From assembly GCA_030447905.1 (NCBI GenBank), contig JAUJNZ010000001.1:210430-274429 (forward strand): a stretch of DNA of 64,000 nucleotides, in the 5' to 3' direction. A program made the translations under genes and the position numbers. Source of the DNA: Thermoleophilaceae bacterium. Its GTDB lineage: Bacteria; Actinomycetota; Thermoleophilia; Solirubrobacterales; Thermoleophilaceae. The stretch's first letter is position 1. Every line of letters begins with the position of its first letter. The notes under the pieces are model-generated. The model saw only the letters and a list, made by a program, of their open reading frames with translations. It was not told where the DNA came from and did not search any database. Positions 1 to 8,929 of the stretch are shown here, one piece after another.

Positions 1-1652
1 ACGGCGTCGCGCCCGGACGCGCGCACGGTCAAGGCGGCGTGGACGCAGCAGTAGTCGAACTCGATCCCCTGGCCGATGCGGTTGGGGCCGGCGCCGAGGA
101 TGACGACGCTCGGCCGCGTGCCCCGGCGCACCTCGTGGCGCGGGCCGGCGGGCCCCGGCCGTTCCCATCCCGAGTAGTAGTAGGGGGTCTCGGCCTCGAA
201 CTCGGCGGCGCAGGTGTCGACCGCCTTGAACGTCCGCAGGCGCCCGGCCTCCGGGTCCTCGCCGTCGGCCAGGGCGGCGAGCTCGGCGACGAACCACGGG
301 TCGATCCCGGTGCGGCGGGAGATCTCCTCCTGCGACGTGCCCCGCCGCAGGGCGGTCAGCAGCAGCTCGTACCGGTCGGGCGCGGGTGTCTCGAGCCGGG
401 TCAGCAGCTCATCGGTGTCGTCGGGCGGGACGGCCTCGACATCGAGCTCGCGCGAGCGCACCGCCTTCACGAACGCCTGCTTGAAGGTCCGCCCGATCGC
501 CATCGCCTCCCCGACGGACTGCATGTGGGTCGACAGCTGCCCGCCCGCTCCCGGGAACTTCTCGAACGCGAACCGCGGCCACTTGACGACCACGTAGTCG
601 ATCGTCGGCTCGAAGCTTGCCGGGGTGGCCCGAGTGATGTCGTTGGGGATCTCGTCGAGCGCGTAGCCGACGGCGAGGCGCGCGGCGATCTTGGCGATCG
701 GAAAACCGGTGGCCTTTGAGGCGAGCGCCGAGGACCGCGAGACGCGCGGGTTCATCTCGATCACCACGATCTCGTCGGTCTCGCGGTTGACCGCGAACTG
801 GATGTTGGATCCGCCGGTCTCGACGCCGACCGCTCGGATGACCGCGAGTGCCTGGTCGCGCAGGGCCTGGTACTGACGATCGGTGAGCGTCTGCTGAGGG
901 GCGACGGTGACCGAGTCGCCGGTGTGGACGCCCATCGGGTCGACGTTCTCGATCGAGCACACGACGACGACGTTGTCGAGGCGGTCGCGCATGACCTCGA
1001 GCTCGAACTCGCCCCAGCCGATGACCGACTCCTCGACGAGGACCTGACCGATGGGGCTCGCGGCGAGGCCCTCGGCGACGCGCTCGCGGAACTCCGTGGC
1101 GTCGCGGGCGATGCCTCCCCCCTCGCCACCCATGGTGAAGCCGGGACGGATGATCGCGGGGAGTCCCACGGCCGCGAGCACGCGCTCGCCCTCGGCCATC
1201 GACGTGACGACCTCCGAGCCGGGCACGCGCATCCCCGCGCCCTCGATGGTCTGGCGGAAGAGCAGGCGATCCTCCGCGCGCAGGATGGCGTCGTGGCTCG
1301 CCCCGATCAGCTCGCAGCCGAGGCGCTCGAGCGTCCCGTCGTCGGTGAGCGCTCGCGCCAGGTTGAGCGCGGTTCCGCCACCGAGCGTGGGCAGCAGCGC
1401 GTCGGGGCGCTCACGCTCGATGACCCGTGCCACCGAGGCGGGCGTGAGCGGCTCGATGTAGGTCGACGTGGCGAACTCGGGGTCGGTCATGATCGTCGCC
1501 GGGTTCGAGTTGACGAGCACGACCTCATAGCCCTCCTCGAGCAGGACCTTGCACGCCTGGGCGCCCGAGTAGTCGAACTCGGCGGCCTGGCCGATGCGGA
1601 TCGGGCCGGAGCCGAGGATGAGGATGCGGTCTATGTCGTCGCGTCTAGACAC
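1..1652 (-). CDS. carB: carbamoyl-phosphate synthase large subunit, N-terminal half (partial)
   Basis: Large ATP-grasp subunit of carbamoyl-phosphate synthase. It makes carbamoyl phosphate from bicarbonate, ATP and the ammonia delivered by CarA, for pyrimidine and arginine synthesis. Reading from a GTG start, the frame opens with the family pattern [20 protein letters not shown], then [20 protein letters not shown] and [10 protein letters not shown]. The ATP-grasp core follows with [18 protein letters not shown]. The second synthetase half begins near residue 530 with [21 protein letters not shown] before the window edge cuts it. About 550 of the usual 1,070 or so residues are present. An in-frame stop lies just upstream of the GTG (it is the carA stop), so the start is firm. 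The gap to carA is 9 bases and the gene is the last visible member of the pyr operon. Confidence 0.95.
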   Translation of the reverse strand, partial: MSRRDDIDRILILGSGPIRIGQAAEFDYSGAQACKVLLEEGYEVVLVNSNPATIMTDPEFATSTYIEPLTPASVARVIERERPDALLPTLGGGTALNLARALTDDGTLERLGCELIGASHDAILRAEDRLLFRQTIEGAGMRVPGSEVVTSMAEGERVLAAVGLPAIIRPGFTMGGEGGGIARDATEFRERVAEGLAASPIGQVLVEESVIGWGEFELEVMRDRLDNVVVVCSIENVDPMGVHTGDSVTVAPQQTLTDRQYQALRDQALAVIRAVGVETGGSNIQFAVNRETDEIVVIEMNPRVSRSSALASKATGFPIAKIAARLAVGYALDEIPNDITRATPASFEPTIDYVVVKWPRFAFEKFPGAGGQLSTHMQSVGEAMAIGRTFKQAFVKAVRSRELDVEAVPPDDTDELLTRLETPAPDRYELLLTALRRGTSQEEISRRTGIDPWFVAELAALADGEDPEAGRLRTFKAVDTCAAEFEAETPYYYSGWERPGPAGPRHEVRRGTRPSVVILGAGPNRIGQGIEFDYCCVHAALTVRASGRDA

Positions 1653-1661
1653 GGGCGCAGG

Positions 1662-2780
1662 TCAGCTCACGAGCTCCAGGTAGCGATCGAACAGATAGGT
1701 CGCGTCGTGCGGTCCCGGCCCGGCCTCGGGGTGATACTGAGCAGTCGCCGACGACACGTCGCGGAGCGCGAGGCCCTCGACCGTGCGGTCGTAGAGGTTG
1801 ACGTGGGAGAGCTCCGCGGCGCCGAAGTCGGTCTCCCACCGGACCGGCTCGTCGGCGGTCATGCGCTGCTCGCCGCCCGGGCCGACCACCGCGAAGCCGT
1901 GGTTCTGCGAGGTAACGTCGATGCGGCCGCTCGAGAGGTCCTTGACCGGGTGGTTCGAGCCGCGGTGGCCGAAGGGCAGCTTGAACGTGTCGAGCCCGAC
2001 CGCCCGGCACAGGAGCTGGTGGCCCATGCAGATGCCGAAGACCGGGACCCTGCCCACCAAGTCGCGCACGGTGGCGACCACGTGGTCGAGCGCGGCGGGG
2101 TCGCCCGGGCCGTTGGCCAGGAAGACGGCGTCGGGCGAGCGGGCGAGCAGGTCCTCGGCGCTCGTACGGCAGGGGTGGAGCTCGACGCGCGCGCCGCGGC
2201 GGCGCAGGTGCTCGACGATCGAGTCCTTGATCCCGGTGTCGATCGCCACCACCCGCGGCCCGGGGTTCTCGGGGTCGAGGACGATCGGCTGGGCGGGCGA
2301 GACCTCCCCCGCGAGGTCCTGCCCGTGCATCGGCGGCTCGGCGCGGACCCGGTCCATCGCCTCGCCGTCCGAGACCTCGGCTCCGAAGATTCCGCCGCGC
2401 ATCGCCCCCTTGTCGCGGATGTGGCGAACGAGCGCGCGGGTGTCGGTCCCGACGAGCGCGGGGATCCCACAGTCGGCGAGCCAGGTGAGCCAGCCCCCCT
2501 CCGCGCCGGGCGCATCCTCGCGGTCGATTCCCTCGCGCATGACCACCCCGCGCACGTGCACCGAGTCCGACTCCTGGGCCTGCGCCGAGACCCCGTAGTT
2601 GCCGACGAGCGGATAGGTGAAGACGAGGATCTGGCCGCGGTAGCTCGGGTCGGTGACCGCCTCCTGGTAGCCAGACATCGCGGTGTTGAAGACAACCTCC
2701 CCGGTCGTGACGAAGAGCGCGCCCGCCGCGTCGCCATCGAAGCGGGTGCCGTCCTCGAGCAGCAGGTAGGCACCGGGCAT
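1662..2780 (-). CDS. carA: carbamoyl-phosphate synthase small subunit
   Basis: Glutaminase subunit that hydrolyses glutamine and channels ammonia to CarB. The N-terminal CPSase domain starts MPGAYLLLEDGTRFDGDAAG and contains FNTAMSGYQEAVTDPSYRGQ. The class I amidotransferase domain carries the catalytic cysteine in FGICMGHQLLC and the His-Glu pair in QYHPEAGPGPHD near the C terminus. At 372 residues it has normal family length. The open frame runs upstream to 2945, but the ATG at 2780 is chosen because homology begins there and it sits 2 bases after the pyrC stop. That arrangement implies translational coupling in the pyr operon. Confidence 0.95.
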   Translation of the reverse strand: MPGAYLLLEDGTRFDGDAAGALFVTTGEVVFNTAMSGYQEAVTDPSYRGQILVFTYPLVGNYGVSAQAQESDSVHVRGVVMREGIDREDAPGAEGGWLTWLADCGIPALVGTDTRALVRHIRDKGAMRGGIFGAEVSDGEAMDRVRAEPPMHGQDLAGEVSPAQPIVLDPENPGPRVVAIDTGIKDSIVEHLRRRGARVELHPCRTSAEDLLARSPDAVFLANGPGDPAALDHVVATVRDLVGRVPVFGICMGHQLLCRAVGLDTFKLPFGHRGSNHPVKDLSSGRIDVTSQNHGFAVVGPGGEQRMTADEPVRWETDFGAAELSHVNLYDRTVEGLALRDVSSATAQYHPEAGPGPHDATYLFDRYLELVS

Positions 2781-2782
2781 GC

Positions 2783-4174
2783 TCACGCCGGGCTTTCCGC
2801 GAGCGCGAGACTCTCCGCGAGTGCCGGGGTGCGCCAGGCGACGGCTCCACCCGCGAGGGTCAGGCGCACCGCGCCCGTGAGCCGCCGACTTGCGAAGCAC
2901 GAGTTCTCCGAGCGGCTTTGATAGCCCGGCTCGCCGACGATCCACGAAGCCGACAGATCGACGAGGGACACGCTTGCCTCCGTCCCCACTCGAAGCGCGG
3001 GGGCCGGCAGGCCGAAGAGGTCCGCCCCCGCGGTCATCCGCTCGACTACGACGCCGAGCGGGAGCACGCCCGGGAGGACGAGCTCGGTGTGCAGCGCGGC
3101 GAACGCGGTCTCGAGCCCGATCGTCCCCATGGGGGCGAGCTCGAACGGCTCCTCCTTCTCCTCGCGCGCGTGCGGGGCGTGGTCGGTGGCCACGCAGTCG
3201 ATTGCGCCCGAGCGAAGTCCCTCGACGAGGGCGCGCCGATCGGCGTCGGCGCGCAGCGGCGGGTTCATCTTGCGCGTGGTGTCGAGGGTGCGAACGTCCT
3301 CGTCGATGAGCACGAGGTGATGAGGAGTGGCCTCCGCGGTGATCGCCACGCCCGCCGCCTTTGCGCGCTCGACGGCCTCGACGGACTCGCGCGCCGAGAG
3401 ATGCTGTACGTGTACGCGCCCCCCCTCGTAGCCGGCGAGGGCGGCGTCGCGGGCCACCATCGTCGACTCGGAGATCGAGGGGATCCCGGCCACCCCGAGC
3501 AGGGCCGACACCGCTCCCTCGTGCATGGCGCCCGCGCCCGAGAGCTCGGGGTCTTCCTCGTGCAGGGCGATCGGGAGTCCGGCGAGGCGCTGGTACTGGA
3601 GTGCCATCCGCAGCACACCGGCGGAGCGAACGGGCAGGCCGTCGTCGGTGAAGGCGACCGCCCCCGCATCGGCGAGGTCGGCCATCTCGGTGAGCTCGGT
3701 ACCGGCCTGGTCCCGGGTAATCGCGGCCAGGAAGCCGACCGGGACGTGCGCCTCGGCCCGCGCCCGCTCGCGCAGGGAGCGGAGCACCGGCGCGGTGTCG
3801 ACGACTGGGTCGGTGTTGGGCATGGCGAGGATCCCCCCGAAGCCTCCCGCGGCCGCCGCCCGGGTCCCCGACTCGACGTCCTCCTCGTCCTCACGCCCGG
3901 GCATCCGCAGGTGCACGTGAGGGTCGAAGAAGGCCGGGAAGGCGTGGAGGCCGGTGGCGTCGAGCTCCTCGGCCTCGGGAGGCGCCTCGAGCGATCCCGG
4001 TGCGCCGAGCTCGGCGATGCGGCCGTCGCGGACGAGCAGGTCGCCGGGACCGTCGAGCCCGGTGCGCGGGTCGAGCAGGTGGGCCCCGCGCATGAGGAGC
4101 GTGGCCCCCGGGGCAGCGCGGGCGTCGAGCTCGGCAGCCGGGCGCGAGCCGGCGCCGTCGAGCCGACCGCTCAC
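2783..4174 (-). CDS. pyrC: dihydroorotase
   Basis: Zinc amidohydrolase that cyclises carbamoyl aspartate to dihydroorotate, the third pyrimidine step. The metal-binding HxH is in FFDPHVHLRMPG. Later ligands appear in ITAEATPHHLVLID and CVATDHAPHAREEKE, with the phosphate or loop segment GTIGLETAFAALHTELVL. The product is about 463 residues, a normal class I dihydroorotase length. The open frame extends far into pyrB on the same strand, but the GTG at 4174 overlaps the pyrB stop as GTGA, the same coupling seen elsewhere in this operon. An internal ATG near 4093 is the other possible start. Confidence 0.93.
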   Translation of the reverse strand: MSGRLDGAGSRPAAELDARAAPGATLLMRGAHLLDPRTGLDGPGDLLVRDGRIAELGAPGSLEAPPEAEELDATGLHAFPAFFDPHVHLRMPGREDEEDVESGTRAAAAGGFGGILAMPNTDPVVDTAPVLRSLRERARAEAHVPVGFLAAITRDQAGTELTEMADLADAGAVAFTDDGLPVRSAGVLRMALQYQRLAGLPIALHEEDPELSGAGAMHEGAVSALLGVAGIPSISESTMVARDAALAGYEGGRVHVQHLSARESVEAVERAKAAGVAITAEATPHHLVLIDEDVRTLDTTRKMNPPLRADADRRALVEGLRSGAIDCVATDHAPHAREEKEEPFELAPMGTIGLETAFAALHTELVLPGVLPLGVVVERMTAGADLFGLPAPALRVGTEASVSLVDLSASWIVGEPGYQSRSENSCFASRRLTGAVRLTLAGGAVAWRTPALAESLALAESPA

Positions 4175-5148
4175 GCCGACTGCCCCGCGACCTCGACGAC
4201 CGCGGGGACGGGCGCTTGAAGGCCGAGCCCGGCCGCGGGCTCCTGCTGCCCTCCACTCGCCAGCAGCTCGTACAGAACCGCCATCCGAACCACCACCCCC
4301 GCCTCGACCTGCTGGGCGATCAGAGCCTGGGGCGAGTCGATCACCTCCGCCGAGAGCTCGACCCCTCGGTTCACCGGCCCCGGATGCATGAGGACCTGTT
4401 GCGGGCTGAGTCGCCGGCCGTCGATCTGATAACGCGCGGCGTACTCTCGCAGCGAGGGGACGAAGGCTCCCTCCATGCGCTCGCGCTGCATGCGCAGCGC
4501 GTAGACCACGTCGGCCTCCGCGAGCTCGTCGAGCGACGCGCGCACCCGGCACCCGAGCGACTCGATCTCGCGGGGGACGAGCGTGGGCGGCCCGGCGACC
4601 GTCACCTCGCAGCCCATGCGTCTGAAGGCGAGGACGTTCGAGCGCGCAACCCGGCTGTGGAGGACGTCGCCCACGATCCACACCTTGAGCCCGTCGAGCG
4701 CGCCGACGCGCTGCCAGAGCGTGTAGAGGTCGAGGAGCGCCTGGGTCGGGTGCTCGCGCTTGCCGTCGCCGGCGTTGACCACCGCCGCCGGAGCCCAGCG
4801 CGCGACGAGCTCCGCCGCCCCGGCCCACGGCGACCGGATGACGACGAGCGCCGGGTCGTAGGCCGAGAGCGTGCGGACGGTGTCCTTGAGCGACTCGCCC
4901 TTGTCAACCGCCGAACCCTGCGCGCGCACGCTGACGAAGTCGGCCGAGAGACGCTTGGCGGCGAGCTCGAACGAGGAGCTCGTGCGGGTCGAGGCCTCGT
5001 AGAAGAGGTTCAGCACCGTGCGACCACGCAGGGCCGGCACCTTCTTGATCGCGCGCCCCGAGACCTCGGCGAAGCTTTGGGCCCGGTCGAGGATGCGCTC
5101 GATGTCGGCGCGCGTGAGGTCCTCGACCGACACGAGCGAGCGCCTCAC
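4171..5148 (-). CDS. pyrB: aspartate carbamoyltransferase catalytic subunit
   Basis: Joins carbamoyl phosphate and aspartate. The carbamoyl-phosphate loop STRTSSS is at residues 53-59, the VDKGES segment of the mobile loop at 81-86, and HPTQALLD at 133-140. The C-terminal domain has HPGPVNRGVELS. The length of 325 residues is typical. No regulatory PyrI subunit is found next to it, as expected for actinobacteria. The start overlaps the pyrR stop by 4 bases and the stop overlaps the pyrC start by 4 bases. Confidence 0.96.
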   Translation of the reverse strand: MRRSLVSVEDLTRADIERILDRAQSFAEVSGRAIKKVPALRGRTVLNLFYEASTRTSSSFELAAKRLSADFVSVRAQGSAVDKGESLKDTVRTLSAYDPALVVIRSPWAGAAELVARWAPAAVVNAGDGKREHPTQALLDLYTLWQRVGALDGLKVWIVGDVLHSRVARSNVLAFRRMGCEVTVAGPPTLVPREIESLGCRVRASLDELAEADVVYALRMQRERMEGAFVPSLREYAARYQIDGRRLSPQQVLMHPGPVNRGVELSAEVIDSPQALIAQQVEAGVVVRMAVLYELLASGGQQEPAAGLGLQAPVPAVVEVAGQSA

Positions 5149-5735
5149 GAGCGCACCACCCCAGCCCCCCGCGGTGAGGCGCCGTCCGCCGCGTTTTCCC
5201 CTGGCGCCTCGGCGATCGTCACCTCATCGACCCCGTCGAGCTCATCGACCCGTACGTTGACTCGTTCGGCGCGAGCCGTCGGGAGGTTCTTGCCCACGTA
5301 GTCGGGGCGGATCGGCAGCTCGCGGTGGCCGCGGTCGGCGAGCACGGCGAGCTGCACGCGCTCCGGACGGCCGTAGTCGAACAGGGCGTCGATCGCGGCA
5401 CGCGCCGTCCGGCCGGTGTAGAGGACGTCGTCGACGAGCACGACCGTTCGGTTCTCGAGCGGGAACTCGACGTGCGAGGCGTGGACGACCGGCTGACGCG
5501 AGGACGAGCGCAGGCCGACATCGTCGCGGTAGAAGGAGATGTCGACTTCCCCGAGCGGAACGGGTTCCTCGCAGAGCTCGAGCAGACGCGCTTGGAGCCG
5601 GCTCGCGATCACCGCTCCCCGCCGGTGCACGCCAACCACCGCGAGCCCGCGTCCGCCCGTGCGCTCCACTACCTCGTGGCTGATGCGCGCGAGCGTACGC
5701 CGTACATCCTCGGCGTCGAGGACGATCTTCTCCAA
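5145..5735 (-). CDS. pyrR: PyrR: pyrimidine operon regulator / uracil phosphoribosyltransferase
   Basis: RNA-binding attenuator protein that senses UMP and UTP and also has uracil phosphoribosyltransferase activity. The PRPP-binding motif VVLVDDVLYTGRTARAAIDA lies mid-protein, and the N terminus LDAEDVRRTLARISHEVVER is typical. The product is 196 residues, slightly longer than most because of a C-terminal tail. The start used is a TTG at 5735, 9 bases downstream of an AGGAAGGA ribosome binding site that lies inside the PyrR-binding hairpin (5743-5766). It is the first gene of the pyr operon. Known relatives repress their own mRNA when UMP is high, and here the layout points to translational control. 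Confidence 0.95.
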   Translation of the reverse strand: MEKIVLDAEDVRRTLARISHEVVERTGGRGLAVVGVHRRGAVIASRLQARLLELCEEPVPLGEVDISFYRDDVGLRSSSRQPVVHASHVEFPLENRTVVLVDDVLYTGRTARAAIDALFDYGRPERVQLAVLADRGHRELPIRPDYVGKNLPTARAERVNVRVDELDGVDEVTIAEAPGENAADGASPRGAGVVRS

Positions 5736-5742
5736 GTCGATG

Positions 5743-5766
5743 GGTCCTTCCTGGCCTCGCTGGACC
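5743..5766 (-). promoter_or_regulatory. PyrR-binding RNA hairpin in the pyr leader
   Basis: The leader just upstream of pyrR forms a hairpin with arms GGUCC (5762-5766) and GGACC (5743-5747). Its loop begins AGCGAGGCC, which matches the UCCAGnGAGGC signature of PyrR binding loops in Bacillus and Mycobacterium leaders. The ribosome binding site AGGAAGGA lies in the 3' half of the loop and stem, so bound PyrR would hide it. I see no terminator between this hairpin and pyrR, which favours translational repression. Confidence 0.85.
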
Positions 5767-5882
5767 GGGTTAAAGGGCCTTGCGAAGACCGAAGCTAGCA
5801 GGGCGCCCGGACGGACTTCGTGACCGAGAGGCTCGGCGTCGCAACCGAAGCCCGGCCTCGGCCGGAGTCCGCGCGGGGTAGG

Positions 5883-6836
5883 TCAGCCGCGCGGCGACGG
5901 GGCGTCGGCGCGTACGTGCGCCGGGGCTCCGCGTTCCGGAAACGGGATCTCCACGCGATCGAAGTCGCGCGGGACGATCGTCGGCGCGAAGACCGCCCGG
6001 GACTCCTCGCGCAGCTCGCGTCCTCCGTAGCGCGGAGAGACGTGGGTCAGGGCGAGCATCGCCACCTCGGCGCGGGCGGCGAGCTCGGCGGCGCCGCGCG
6101 CGGTGGAGTGTCGGGTCTCGCGAGCGCGGTCGGCCTCTTCGTCGGTGAAGGTCGCCTCGTGGACCAGCAGGTCGGCGCGCCAGGAGGCGGCAAGCGTGGT
6201 CTCGTAGGGAGCCGTGTCGCCGGGGAGGACGACCGTGCGTCCCCGGCGCGGCTCGCCCAGGACCTCGTCCGGGGCTACCTCCCCTTTCGGACCGCCAACC
6301 GCCTCCCCGCGCTGCAGCCGGCCGAAGTCGGGCCCGGGCGCGACCCCGAGCGCCCGTGCCCGAGCCTCGTCGAAGCGGCCCGGGCGGTCGTCCTCGACGA
6401 CCGCGTAGCCCAGGGCGCGCACCCCGTGGCTCACTTCGAAGGCGCCGATCCGGTAGCCGTCGCGCGAAAGCTCGTCCTTAGGGCCCAGCTCGACGAGCCG
6501 CAGCTCGAAGGGCAGCCGCCCGATCACCGGCTCGAGCGTCCGGAAGAGGCGCTCGAGGCCTCGGGGTCCGTAGACGGTCAGCGGCTGCTCTCGTCCCCGG
6601 AGCCCGTAGGTCTTGAGCAGGCCGGGAATACCGAGGACGTGGTCGGCGTGGAAGTGGGTGAGGAAGATCTCCTCGAGCTCGATCAGGCCGACCGAGCGCA
6701 GAAGCTGGCGCTGGGTGCCCTCGCCGCAGTCGAAGAGCAGCCGGTCGCCGCCCCGCCGGACGAGGGTGGCGGGCAGGGCGCGGCGCGCCGTGGGCACTGA
6801 GCCGGCGGTGCCGAGGAACAGGACGTCGAGGTCCAT
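5883..6836 (-). CDS. rnz: ribonuclease Z
   Basis: Zinc endonuclease that trims the 3' end of tRNA precursors. The N terminus has the RNase Z pattern FLGTAGSVPTARRALPATLV and LLFDCGEGTQRQLL. The metallo-beta-lactamase motif THFHADHVLGIPGLL (HxHxDH) gives the zinc ligands. Further ligands fit PGDTAPYE and LALTHVSPRYG near the C terminus. The product is 317 residues, the usual long bacterial form. It lies 9 bases downstream of the metallophosphoesterase on the same strand, probably in one transcript. Confidence 0.92.
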   Translation of the reverse strand: MDLDVLFLGTAGSVPTARRALPATLVRRGGDRLLFDCGEGTQRQLLRSVGLIELEEIFLTHFHADHVLGIPGLLKTYGLRGREQPLTVYGPRGLERLFRTLEPVIGRLPFELRLVELGPKDELSRDGYRIGAFEVSHGVRALGYAVVEDDRPGRFDEARARALGVAPGPDFGRLQRGEAVGGPKGEVAPDEVLGEPRRGRTVVLPGDTAPYETTLAASWRADLLVHEATFTDEEADRARETRHSTARGAAELAARAEVAMLALTHVSPRYGGRELREESRAVFAPTIVPRDFDRVEIPFPERGAPAHVRADAPSPRG

Positions 6837-6845
6837 GGCGCGTAT

Positions 6846-7379
6846 CTAATCGAGCGGCACGTGCTCGAAGCGGATCTCTCCCTCCCCCACGGTCGCCAGC
6901 CCCATCGAGCGGTGCGGAGCGCGCCGGCGCTCGGTTGGGCTTCCGGGGTTGAAGATCTGAAAGTCGCTTTCGCGCTCGTGCAGCGGAAGGTGCGAGTGTC
7001 CGAACACCGCCGCATCGGTGTCCGGAAACCGCCGGCGCAGCCGTCCGAGGCGTCCGCGCGCCGGCCCGGCGTCGTGGACGAGCCCGACGCGAGCTCCGGC
7101 GAGCTCGAGCACGCGCTCCTCCGGCAGGTCGCGGCGCAGCGCCTCGTCGTCGACGTTGCCGTACACCGCTATGACCGGCGGGCCGATGGCCGCGATCTCC
7201 GCGAGGACGCCGGCCGTCACGAAGTCGCCGACGTGGACGATGAGGTCCGCCCCGTGGAGGCGCTCCAGACACGCCTGCGGCAGCCGGCGCGATCCGCGCG
7301 GCATGTGGGTGTCGGCGAGGATGGCGATGCGCGCGGGCCCGACCTCCCCGTGCCCTCCTCCCCCGCCGGATCGGCTCAG
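6846..7379 (-). CDS. YfcE/MJ0936-type metallophosphoesterase
   Basis: Predicted calcineurin-like phosphodiesterase. It shows the metal-binding set IAILADTHMPRG (DxH), LIVHVGDF (GD), VYGNVDDE (GN), GLVHD and VFGHSHLPL (GHSH). The last part, FQIFNPGSPTERRRAP, is the conserved end of the YfcE family. The physiological substrate is not known. The start is uncertain. Family similarity begins around position 7335, and no ATG, GTG or TTG lies in frame close upstream. The nearest option is a CTG at 7379. The ATG at 7529 would run the reading frame through an SDR remnant. The true 5' end may have been altered by the rearrangement that created that remnant. Confidence 0.8.
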   Translation of the reverse strand: MSRSGGGGGHGEVGPARIAILADTHMPRGSRRLPQACLERLHGADLIVHVGDFVTAGVLAEIAAIGPPVIAVYGNVDDEALRRDLPEERVLELAGARVGLVHDAGPARGRLGRLRRRFPDTDAAVFGHSHLPLHERESDFQIFNPGSPTERRRAPHRSMGLATVGEGEIRFEHVPLD

Positions 7380-7748
7380 AGGGCAACCGCCCGGCCGTCC
7401 TCGAAGACGCCCCCGGTCGGACGTTCGTCCAGGAGTGCGGCGAGTCCCACGAGCAGCGCGGGACCGTCCTCGATCGGCTTCGTGGCTCCCGTCGGTCCGC
7501 CCGGCTGCGTGGTCACGAACGCCGGACACGCCGAGCTCACGAGCACGCCCTCCTCCGCGCGCTCACTCGCGAGGGTCGGGCCGTCGGGTTGAGTAACGCC
7601 TCGACCGCGCGCGCCGCCGACCTCCTCCCCAGCGGTCGGCCTGGGTTCGGCGGGGCGGTGAGGGACACCGTTTATCCCCACTCGGCGAGCCGGCGGCGAC
7701 CTCGCGGCCGATCCCACGATTGGCGCCGCTGACGAAGGCGACGGGCAC
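7376..7748 (-). pseudogene. short-chain dehydrogenase remnant with its middle deleted
   Basis: The first part, from a GTG at 7748, reads VPVAFVSGANRGIGREVAA, the Rossmann TGxxxGIG motif of short-chain dehydrogenases. After about 15 codons the match ends. In another frame the sequence then resumes with VLVSSACPAFVTTQPGGPTG and ends FEDGRAVAL. This resembles the conserved C terminus of carbonyl-reductase-like SDRs (CPGWVrTdMGG). The Tyr-xxx-Lys catalytic block and about 150-180 residues of the core are absent. This is a deletion scar and cannot encode a working enzyme. Only the two ends let me recognise it. Confidence 0.7.
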
Positions 7749-7793
7749 GCCGTAAGTCAAGCAGCTGTCCGGCCGAAGGTAGACTCGACCGAG

Positions 7794-7866
7794 GCGCCCG
7801 TAGCTCAGTGGATAGAGCGCTGCCCTCCGGAGGCAGAAGTCGCAGGTTCGAATCCTGCCGGGCGCG
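7794..7866 (+). tRNA. tRNA-Arg (anticodon CCG)
   Basis: A complete cloverleaf. The acceptor arm GCGCCCG (7794-7800) pairs with CGGGCGC (7859-7865). The D arm contains AGCTCAGTGGATAGAGC. The anticodon stem TGCC/GGCA holds the loop CTCCGGA with anticodon CCG, and the T arm is GCAGGTTCGAATCCTGC. The discriminator base is G and no CCA is encoded. It reads CGG arginine codons, common in this GC-rich genome. Confidence 0.96.
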
Positions 7867-8001
7867 TGGAGCATTGACCGCTTGTACAGCCGAGTCCGCT
7901 GTCCGAGACGAGCGCTCAACGCACTTGAGCTTGCACCTCTGGCCCGTCGGGCCGCTGGTCCACCCAGCCCACTTAGGCCGACCGACGGGCCTCGAACTCG
8001 G

Positions 8002-8424
8002 CTAGCTTGGCCTCGCATCTTGTAGCGCGCGCCGAGCGTCGGCGAGGTCCTGCCGGAGAGCATCTTCGGTTCGCCTGCCGGGCGAACTCCTCGCCCACGG
8101 TCGAGTAGCCGCTCGCCTGTCTTCCGGGCCGCCACGACGGTCAAGCGCTGGCTTATCGGCTTCAAGAGTGCGCGCAAAGCCCGCCTGCTCCGCCTCCTCT
8201 CGATCTCCGATCGCCGCCGAACGGGCCAAAGCCCACGCAAACAGTGCGACCACCGCTGTCCCCGTCAGCCAGGCAGCGGGGGCGATAAGTGCCCAGCTCA
8301 CCCTTGCGCTATCGGCGGATACTCGAAAACCTTTAGCGGATTGGGTTAGAACCGCCGGTTCTTCGGGTGACCGCTCCGCACCCGCCTGCTTAGCCTTCCT
8401 GGCTACCGGCGATTCACCCGCCAT
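8002..8424 (-). CDS. small single-pass membrane protein, unknown function
   Basis: I do not recognise a family. From the ATG at 8424 the product is 140 residues. A basic N-terminal part is followed by a hydrophobic segment around residues 45-65 (ALIAPAAWLTGTAVVALFAW). A charged, Arg/Glu-rich C-terminal half may form a coiled coil. The open frame continues upstream to 8631 with a composition unlike protein. The ribosome binding site is weak (GAAAG, 6 bases before the ATG). It lies next to tRNA-Arg in a stretch rich in gene remnants, so it could itself be a fragment. Confidence 0.45.
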   Translation of the reverse strand: MAGESPVARKAKQAGAERSPEEPAVLTQSAKGFRVSADSARVSWALIAPAAWLTGTAVVALFAWALARSAAIGDREEAEQAGFARTLEADKPALDRRGGPEDRRAATRPWARSSPGRRTEDALRQDLADARRALQDARPS

Positions 8425-8503
8425 CGGATCTTTCGGTTGACCGTGGCGGCAGTTGCCCTTTCGCTCGACGATGTAGCCGCGGCCGGCCTGTTGCGGCGGG
8501 CCG

Positions 8504-8857
8504 TCAGCGTCGCCCCTGCCACGTCTCGGGCACGGTGTCGGGCCAGAGGCTCCAAGACTCCCCCCTGAGTACTGCCGAGACCAAGATCGTATCTTCAGCG
8601 TGGCCAGATTCGTCGAATGGGTCTGGAGCACCCACGACCCGTTCGGTGAGCACCGCAGCGGCGCGCTCGTCTGCGGTCAGGCATTCTGGGCAGACCGAGC
8701 CTTGGAAGTTGCCTTCTTCGTCCTCGAAGTCGACCCAACCTTGAGCTGCCGCCCCTTCGGGGCCTGCAATCGGCGGCGGCGGTACCCGCGTCCCACGCGC
8801 CCGCACCCCGTCAGAACCGTGCTCGAGCAAGCACCTGTAGCAGCCCATGGAGGCCAT
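8504..8857 (-). CDS. small protein with two CxxC pairs (putative zinc-binding), unknown function
   Basis: 117-residue product. The N terminus MASMGCYRCLLEHG supplies one CxxC pair and SVCPECLTADER (about residues 54-65) supplies the second, consistent with a single zinc site. Between them is an acidic stretch (WVDFEDEEGNFQ). No catalytic motif is visible. The two-codon MASM start could begin at either ATG. The cysteine pattern and unbiased composition suggest a real gene, but I cannot name its family. Confidence 0.6.
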   Translation of the reverse strand: MASMGCYRCLLEHGSDGVRARGTRVPPPPIAGPEGAAAQGWVDFEDEEGNFQGSVCPECLTADERAAAVLTERVVGAPDPFDESGHAEDTILVSAVLRGESWSLWPDTVPETWQGRR

Positions 8858-8929
8858 CGGAACCCCCTCTCCGTCTCGAGGATTTCAAGCGACACAGTAC
8901 AGGCAGACGGCACGCCGAGATCCGGATAA

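Noticed and set aside
924..2921. 665-codon open frame on the plus strand opposite carA/carB
   Set aside because: It is a mirror frame of real GC-rich genes, dominated by Arg, Asp, Gly and Val, and matches no family. carA and carB on the other strand explain the sequence.
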